64,000 nucleotides of DNA from Berberis thunbergii (lineage: Eukaryota; Streptophyta; Magnoliopsida; Ranunculales; Berberidaceae): NCBI GenBank assembly GCA_003290165.1, contig QNQO01000590.1, forward strand, positions 124,001-188,000. Direction: 5' to 3'. Both the position numbers and the translations under genes were made by a program. Under the pieces are notes generated by a model. It made no database searches. It worked only from the letters and a program-made list of their open reading frames with translations, and was not told where the DNA came from. Positions 58,027-64,000 of the stretch are shown one piece after another (position 1 is the first letter of the stretch; every line of letters starts with the position of its first letter).

Positions 58027-60139
58027 TGTCACGCCCCGCTCATAAGAAAAATCTCAACACAACGGGAGATTTCCTACAAATGGCACGTGACATACCACCA
58101 ACCACATTATCACACAAACAATTATCGGAAAACGAAATTTCCAAAATATTACAAGCATTCCAAAGTATTACAACCATGCCAAAGTCAACCTTCTCCCCTA
58201 ACTCTACACCTCAAAGCATTCTCACAAACATAACTTTCATATACAACACCAAAAAGCAAAACACAAAACATAATACAGACCCTGGAAATGACTAGGATCT
58301 AGTTCCGCTCGGCCTGATCCACGAAGTCGCTTCCAACGCCTGCACTCCCATAAGAGTACACCCATTTGCCACAAAACAAAGCAAAATGGGTCAGCCTAAA
58401 GCTGGTACGAGCAGATAAAAAAAATCAACTACAAATAACACAAATGATAATCCACATTTCAATATATATCCACATTTACCTTACATCACATGCTACAACT
58501 TATACCTACTGCACCAACCATATGGTTAACTAGTCATATGTACAAATCAGATTATCAACAAAAACATCTTAGACCATGAATACCCTATCGCACCTCTCCA
58601 TGTGCCGAATGTGTCTCACCCCGACACACCTCCACACGTGTACCAATACCCACTTTGAGTATGTATACATTTCAAACGGGGGTGCCGTCTCTAAAATGCA
58701 TACTTCACCTCAAAAGACTGGACACACGGGCCAAATCACAATTTAAAACTGCGCGCTGGAAGAGAAATAAGTTCACACTCTTCCTCTGACCCCTCAGGAA
58801 CACTCCACTGTATCACGCGAGTCATGACTCGTACAGTGGCGTAGTTTACCCCTTTTGGAAATCAGACACTGCTCCTCAGGAACACTTCACTAGATCACGC
58901 GAGTCATAACTCGTATAGTGGCTTAGTTTTTCCCTTTTGGAGACAGTCACCGTACAACTCACTATGTACTGATTACACGAAAACCAAGACATCTATGATC
59001 ACAATGTACCACTCTGTACATTTCAAACGCCGGAGTAGGGTATTCATGTCAAACTCAAGATTCTCAACACTAGTCAAGTAGCATCGTTCCATAATTTCAT
59101 TAGAGGAACTAAATTCGAAATATCACAATCACATATATGATGCACACTATTCAATAATAAACATCTACTTGAAACACGCATCTCGAGGCACATTACTGCC
59201 AAAATTAACATATTGTAAAATGTGAAATAAATTTATTCTAAAATTTAATGTTATCACGGTTCACAACGGTGATAAAAACAGAGTTATAAATCACATTCTA
59301 TGATCAGTCAAAGTTGGGTCAAAATCGGGTCAAATAGATGACGTCAGCATGATGTCATCGTCTTCAACCTCGGAGCAGATTTTTTTTTTTCAGAACGTTT
59401 TAGTAACATAGCAACTTCAATCACACACAAAAGTCGCACTATTCAACCAAACCCTTAAAACTTTATACCATTGGAAAGCTCTTACCTTAAACTTGTTAAA
59501 CATGTGAGATTTATACCCAAATTCTTTCAATAACAGAAAGCAAAACCAGATCTTTACCCCCTGTTCCTCACGATTTTAAAGTCAGACTTGAAATTTCAGC
59601 AAGTCACAGTTCAACACACCAACTTCAAATACCTATAACTTCTTCAATACTTATCCAAATTTTACATATAAGCTACCTATAGAAAGATCTCAACTTCATC
59701 TTTCAACTGGAAGCAATCAAAAATAAAAATACTGAAAGAATAAAAAACTACTATTATGAAAAGACACTAGGTTACTCATCTTAACCCATACCCAAATTTA
59801 TACCAAGAAAGATTAAACATGCAATCAAAGGGGTTAAATCATTCAAAAAATGTTCGATCTACTCACCAACCACAGGTATTGCACTCCTCAACGCATAAGA
59901 CTCCTCCTCCCCAACATGCATCAAGATCCTCAAGCAACTCTTTAAGGAATCCTCCCTCTCAAGCTCTCTTTTAGACCTAGTAGACCAAACCTCCTAAGCT
60001 CTGATGATAAGAGTGAAAAGAAAAGAGAAAGAAAGAAAAAACAAATCGCCTAGTCTTATAGAAGGGAAAATGGCTATACGCCACCACCAAATTTCTAAAT
60101 ACTACCGCGGGTGGTACAAAGAAAAAAACAGTTGTTACA
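58027..60139. mobile_element. Large solo LTR (2,113 bp)
   Basis: Starts TGTCACGCCCC, ends TTGTTACA, and is flanked by GTAGC on both sides (58022-58026 and 60140-60144). The relative at 52256-52766 has an uninterrupted CTTCGTAGCCTTCC here, so the insertion and 5-bp duplication are directly seen. No terminal direct repeats and no gag-pol frames inside, hence solo LTR and not a whole element. Contains an 82-bp tandem repeat with a hairpin at 58793-58956. Family not identified. Confidence 0.9.
58793..58956. repeat. 82-bp tandem repeat with hairpin inside the solo LTR
   Basis: Two copies at offset 82. Each has a hairpin: CCACTGTA (58805-58812) pairs with TACAGTGG (58832-58839) around the 14-bp palindrome CGAGTCATGACTCG (58818-58831). 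In the second copy the palindrome is imperfect (CGAGTCATAACTCG) and the outer arms are altered on both sides (CACTA, TATAGTG), keeping most pairs. Confidence 0.85.
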
Positions 60140-60184
60140 GTAGCCTTCCTGATTATAGTTATCCTTCCAAGAAATGAATCATCA

Positions 60185-60452
60185 CCTAAGTCCTGCTCAT
60201 TAGGTTTTTATAGGAATCGAATCCACGCATAATATAATTAGAAGTCTTTGGCACAAAATGCCCCTTAGACCATAGGAATGTCTTTGGCATGCTAACAAGG
60301 TATTAACTGTGAACCAGTGTCACCATAAGCCACAACCTATATCACCAGGTATGCTAGCTTGCATTAGCAGTACTTCATTTTTTCTATAATACTTTCAAAA
60401 ATACCATGCCATGTTCAAAAGCTAATTTAGAGGAAACTTGTTAAAACGATTG
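60185..60452. other. Spacer, no gene seen
   Basis: AT-rich DNA between segment B and the next LINE fragment. Confidence 0.5.
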
Positions 60453-61020
60453 TTTTTTTTTTTTTTTTTGGAAAGCGAACGGGGTTATTTAGGATCCCCA
60501 AACCTTAGAAATGAAAAAAGAGGATGATAAGGTTTACAATCACTCATACGTTCACTCGATACAGCATCCATAGGACTATAAACTTGCTTCAAATCTTCAA
60601 CAAAGAACCTAATTAGTTCTAGAATCACAGTCTCCAAGTTGGGGAGTAACCCTGCAAAATGTTCTGCTACTAAAGTAGTTGCATGATAGACCTGCCATAA
60701 CTTTTCTTCCTCATAAGTACCAATCAATCATTTAATCACTCTCATGACGTGATTTATACCTAATGGGCCCCAGGATGTATGAGAAGTCGTCGTAAGGATA
60801 CAAACCACAATGAATCATGAAATAAAAACCATTGAATGTTAGCACTAATCTAACATCCATACAATGTTCTAATAAGCAGCTAATGGTAACCTAGTTTAAT
60901 GGTTAAGGTTGTGGTGGTTTGAACCCCACGTCTTGGGTTCTATACCCACCGGCGGCATGCTTGCCTTTCAAAAAAAAAAAAAAAAGTTCTAATAAGCATT
61001 TGCATTCTACTTGTATTATC
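60453..61020 (-). mobile_element. ORF2-less LINE derivative, copy 4 (5'-truncated)
   Basis: 17-nt poly(A) (T run 60453-60469) and the shared tail (GTTCGCTTTCC). Only the downstream-frame region remains (YHATTLVAEHFAGLLPNLE, open at 60727-60485), ending at about 61020 just before the TGATG junction would appear. A SINE has inserted near its 5' end. Closest to copy 3. Confidence 0.85.
60879..60985 (+). mobile_element. tRNA-derived SINE inserted in LINE copy 4
   Basis: GTTCTAATAAGCA at 60866-60878 recurs exactly at 60986-60998, a 13-bp target duplication. The roughly 90-bp body has an A box (TAGTTTAATGG, 60892-60902) and a B box (GGTTTGAACCC, 60916-60926) of an RNA polymerase III promoter, then CATGCTTGCCTTTC and about 16 A. 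The tail matches the LINE tail at 46.6 kb at nearly every position, suggesting use of the same reverse transcriptase. Very short for a plant SINE. Confidence 0.92.
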
Positions 61021-61227
61021 GTACCAAGGATTTCCAAAAAGAAAAGAAAAAAAACACTTTTTTTTTAAATCAATTTGGGATGTTGACCCATTTTATTCAT
61101 TTAAACAACCACGCCCGAAGGCTGCATGACTGACCCTATAGGATTAACTAAAATCACCTCTAGGTACAGGCGGGAAACCTAGACCATTTTAACAAGATCG
61201 AGCAACACAAATCAGTGAAACCAACTT

Positions 61228-64000
61228 TCAACTATGTGATGCTTGATGTTCAAGTACAAATTTGTAGGTCTTACTTGGGATCCAATTGAAATTCTCATCA
61301 CCACCAAATCCATTTTTAGTATTATAACCTGGATAATGATGCAGTTTGAATGGAGCTTCAGCTATAAGCTGAAGACCACTCTCTGACGCCAAAGTTTCTA
61401 AATCCCAATTGCGAAAGAAGGAGGTACATTTATGAGATACATGAATTTCTCCATTCTCCGACAGCAACATTTTAGCATTCTTGAAGTATGACTTCATAAG
61501 TGTCTTGTTTCGCCTGAAACAATGCAAAAGTTCATTGCTGTTTACATGAAAACTTAAAACAGTGATAAATGTTTTAATGGAAACAATAATCAACCAAGCA
61601 CAACCCAAGTAAAAAATAAAAGTTACTAAACTGCAAACGATATTACCTGAGCCGGTACTCATTGGATTTACCATGGAAGAAGCCAGCTAATGGAAAGTTA
61701 TAAACGATTCGATCAAATTTCATCCCTCTAACGGAGCGCTGGTTTGCCATATCTTTTACATCAAAACCATGCATCACTGTGCACCCTCTTTTCTTCAATT
61801 CATTGATGTTAGATATCGCTTCCCCATAGTTTAACTCCAGGAATTCTGACATAGAAAGTTGTGTGATTAAAGTACGTACTACATAAGTACATATAAAAAT
61901 GAAAATAGTAATCGATCAATAACGTATTAGTCTTAATCAATGACAAGTTACTTTCTATTTTTCTAAGACTATAGATATTGAAATTTACCTATAGAATCAA
62001 GAGAAGTGGCAACCATGTTGGTAGCAGAACCAAATGCCTTAGCCAAACAAGCAGAGAATGAGAAGTCACCCTCCCCAACCAACAGTATCTTATGAGAACT
62101 ACTGTAATATTGCTTTAATTTTTTATATTTCTTCGACACTTTTGTCTTTGATTCTGTAACAACCCTATCTTTCACTTGTTCAATCTCTCCATAACCTCTT
62201 GAACTAGCATGATCAATGGACCTTGTTATGGTGTCTCCACTCCCACTACTTCTATGTTCATCTTTCTCTTGCACTCTTCTTGAAAATTGAGATTTCTTCG
62301 TGGTGCTAGAGTTCAATATGTCAACCAACTTCTTTTTGGTTGAATTGGTATATTTTGCTGAGTACCACTAGTTTCAACTTTGTCTTCAAGAACTCCTTTG
62401 CTTGAAGATGTAGATAGGCTTCTATCATTGCTCAAGTTCAATAACTCTTCCTTGCAGTGGTGTTTTGGTGGTGTGTTTTGGTGATTAATCCCAAATTTGT
62501 ATGTCTTGCTTGGAATGCAATCAAAATTCTCATCACCCCCGAATCCATACTTGGTATTATAACCTGGATAATCGCGAAGTTTGAACTTAACGGCAGCTAT
62601 AAGCTGAAGACCATTGTCTGATGCCAAAGTTTCCAAATCCCATTTGCGAAAGAAGCCATTACATTTATGAGATACATGGATTTCTCCATTCTCTGATAGC
62701 ATCATTCTAGCGTTCTTGAAGAAGGACTTCATTAGCCTCTTGTTTTGCCTGAAACAATGCAAAAGGTTATTAATGTTTTTTATCTTTTCCTTAAAACCTT
62801 AAGACAATGATACATGTCAAGGGAAACAAACTTCAACCGAACACAACCTAAAAATAAAAGTTAGTAAACCGCAACCGAATTTACCTGAGTTGGTACGCAG
62901 TGGATTTACCCTTGAAGAAGCCAGCTAATGGGAAGTTATATATGATTCGATCAAATTTATTCCCTCTTACATGGCGTTGGTTTGCCATATTATGTACATC
63001 AAAACCATGCATCACCATGCACCCTCTTTTCTTCAATTCATTGATGTTAGAGATTGCTTCCCCATAATTCGACTTCAGGAACTCTGACATAGAAAATCAA
63101 ACTATTGAAGTGTGTACTATAGTACTAAAAAAAACTTAGCATAGACAACAAAAACTATACATTTTGGTTAAATTGGAAGAAAAATTTACCTATAGAATCA
63201 AGGGAGGTAGCAACCATGTTAGCAGCAGAACCAAAAGCCTTGGCCAAACAAGCTGAAAAGGAGAAGTCACCCTCCCCAACTAGTAGCATCTTATGCGAAC
63301 TCTTGTAATGTTTTATATGTAGCATCTTTGACCATTCTGCTATAAGTTTTTCTACTATAAGTTTTACTGCCATTTCTTCAATTCTTTTGATGCTAATAAC
63401 CCCATCTTCAATACTAGAGCTTTTCGGTGCATTTTGCTGAGTGCCTCTACTCTGATCACTCTCTTCAACAATCCTTCTTTCGTTTGAATGTGCTATTTTT
63501 GTTGAACATGTAGATAGTCTTGTATTGCTGCTTGATTTCTGTTCGGATTGCAAACTTTTTGATACATTTTGTTGAGGACCACTTCGACCGCTCTCTTCAA
63601 CAACAACCCTTCTGCTTGAATCTACTACTTTTGTTGAAGATGAAGGTAGTCTTGCATTAACACTTGAGTTCAGTGTTACCTCCGTGCAATGGGAATTTGA
63701 AAGAGAGCTTTTCGGTACATTTTGTTGGGTATCACCACTTCGACTGCTCTCTTGAGCAACAATCCTTCTGCTTGTATCTACTTTTGTTGAAGATGTAGGT
63801 AGTCTTGCATCACCAGTTGAGTTCAGTGTTACCTCCGTGCAATGGGGATTTGAAAGAGAGCTTTTCTGTACATTTTGCTGAGTATCACCACTTCGACTGC
63901 TCTCTTGAACAACAATCCTTCTGCTTGTATCTACTACTTTTGTTGAAGATGTAGGTAGTCTTGCATCACCAGTTGAGTTCAGTGTTACCTCCGTGCAATG
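61228..64000 (-). CDS. BMT5-like (DUF2431) protein with two methyltransferase domains, partial
   Basis: Minus-strand exons: from beyond 64000 to 63190, 63083-62885, 62748-61989, 61845-61647 and 61513-61228, with GT-AG borders. Two copies of a split domain: LLVGEGDFSFSACLA (SAM-binding loop), FLKSNYGEAISNINELKKRG, FDRIIYNFPLAGF and NGEIHVSHKC, then YNTKYGFGGDENF. This is the fold of yeast BMT5, a 25S rRNA uridine N3-methyltransferase; the plant substrate is unknown. The domains are joined by a Ser/Arg-rich linker within exon 62748-61989. A single missing A in an A run at about 62332 puts a stop (62313) between them, and the frame then continues open (VDILNSSTTKK). So it is either one two-domain protein with a sequence error or recent mutation, or two tandem genes. 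The N-terminal repeats run off the window. Confidence 0.82.
63500..64000 (-). repeat. Tandem coding repeat, period about 153-156 bp
   Basis: At least three near-identical units of 51-52 codons in the N-terminal part of the BMT5-like gene, each with ARLP(T/S)SSTKV, SRR(I/V)V and SGDTQQNV-KSSLS, separated by H-C-TEVTLNS. Units are in frame. Older, diverged units follow at 63155-63500 and are scattered at 36.6-37.0, 53.2-53.4 and 54.3-54.8 kb. The array continues past the right edge. Confidence 0.9.

Larger units (their letters stand above)
54869..60184. repeat. Duplicated segment B, interrupted by LINE and solo LTR
   Basis: Pieces 54869-55175, about 57896-58026 and 60140-60184 match 52256-52766 in order. 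The first interruption is a minus-strand LINE derivative, the second a 2,113-bp solo LTR. Similarity to segment A ends at about 60184. Confidence 0.88.

Noticed and set aside
58080..58295. Small frame inside the solo LTR
   Set aside because: Composition-driven, no homology, within non-coding LTR sequence.
60890..60930. A tRNA gene
   Set aside because: A and B boxes are present but there is no cloverleaf; poly(A) and target duplication show a SINE.

Overview
The window looks like nuclear DNA of a flowering plant, probably a eudicot. It has AT-rich intergenic DNA, GT-AG introns, an FBD-type F-box cluster, a phi-class glutathione S-transferase, a plant-type INCENP gene, and many plant transposons (L1-like LINEs with DUF4283 and CCHC ORF1, Ty1/copia, TRIM, solo LTRs, hAT/MULE-like elements and MITEs). 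No genus can be named from sequence alone.

Layout. 1-7.2 kb: two nearly identical blocks about 4.5 kb apart, each carrying an ORF2-less LINE derivative; between them lie a hAT-like element and a 26-bp minisatellite. 7.4-8.3 kb: an intact three-exon GSTF gene whose usual catalytic Ser is Ile. 8.6-12.4 kb: MULE-like element, MITEs, a GSTF relic, a duplicated INCENP exon 1 with promoter, and a TRIM. 13.6-18.6 kb: a decayed copia element with 173-bp LTRs and a CTTAA target duplication, carrying a nested 533-bp solo LTR. 18.7-36.2 kb: an F-box/LRR/FBD cluster (a relic, a frameshifted copy, an intact 584-codon copy and an F-box-less 300-codon copy), split by a nested LINE/transposon complex. 37.3-46.1 kb (minus): an INCENP (WYRD-type) gene of about 1,760 codons. 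46.5-60.2 kb: repeats, hAT-like elements, a copia RT relic, and a duplicated segment whose second copy was split by a LINE derivative and a 2.1-kb solo LTR. 60.4-61.0 kb: a LINE fragment with an inserted SINE. 61.2 kb to the right edge (minus): a BMT5-like (DUF2431) methyltransferase gene with two catalytic domains and a repetitive linker; it runs out of the window.

The host genes do not form a pathway. INCENP acts in the chromosomal passenger complex, GSTF in glutathione binding or detoxification, F-box/FBD proteins as putative SCF substrate receptors, and BMT5-like proteins as putative SAM-dependent (r)RNA methyltransferases. The clearest themes are local gene-fragment duplication and layered transposon insertion that can often be read from target duplications or unoccupied paralogous copies. 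Several otherwise intact host frames are broken by single-base changes in homopolymers, which may be assembly errors.

The best candidate for something under-described is a family of ORF1-only LINE derivatives. In these, ORF1 is coupled by a TGATG stop/start overlap to a recurrent frame of about 130 codons instead of an endonuclease/RT ORF2. A small tRNA-derived SINE shares the 3' tail of this LINE group.
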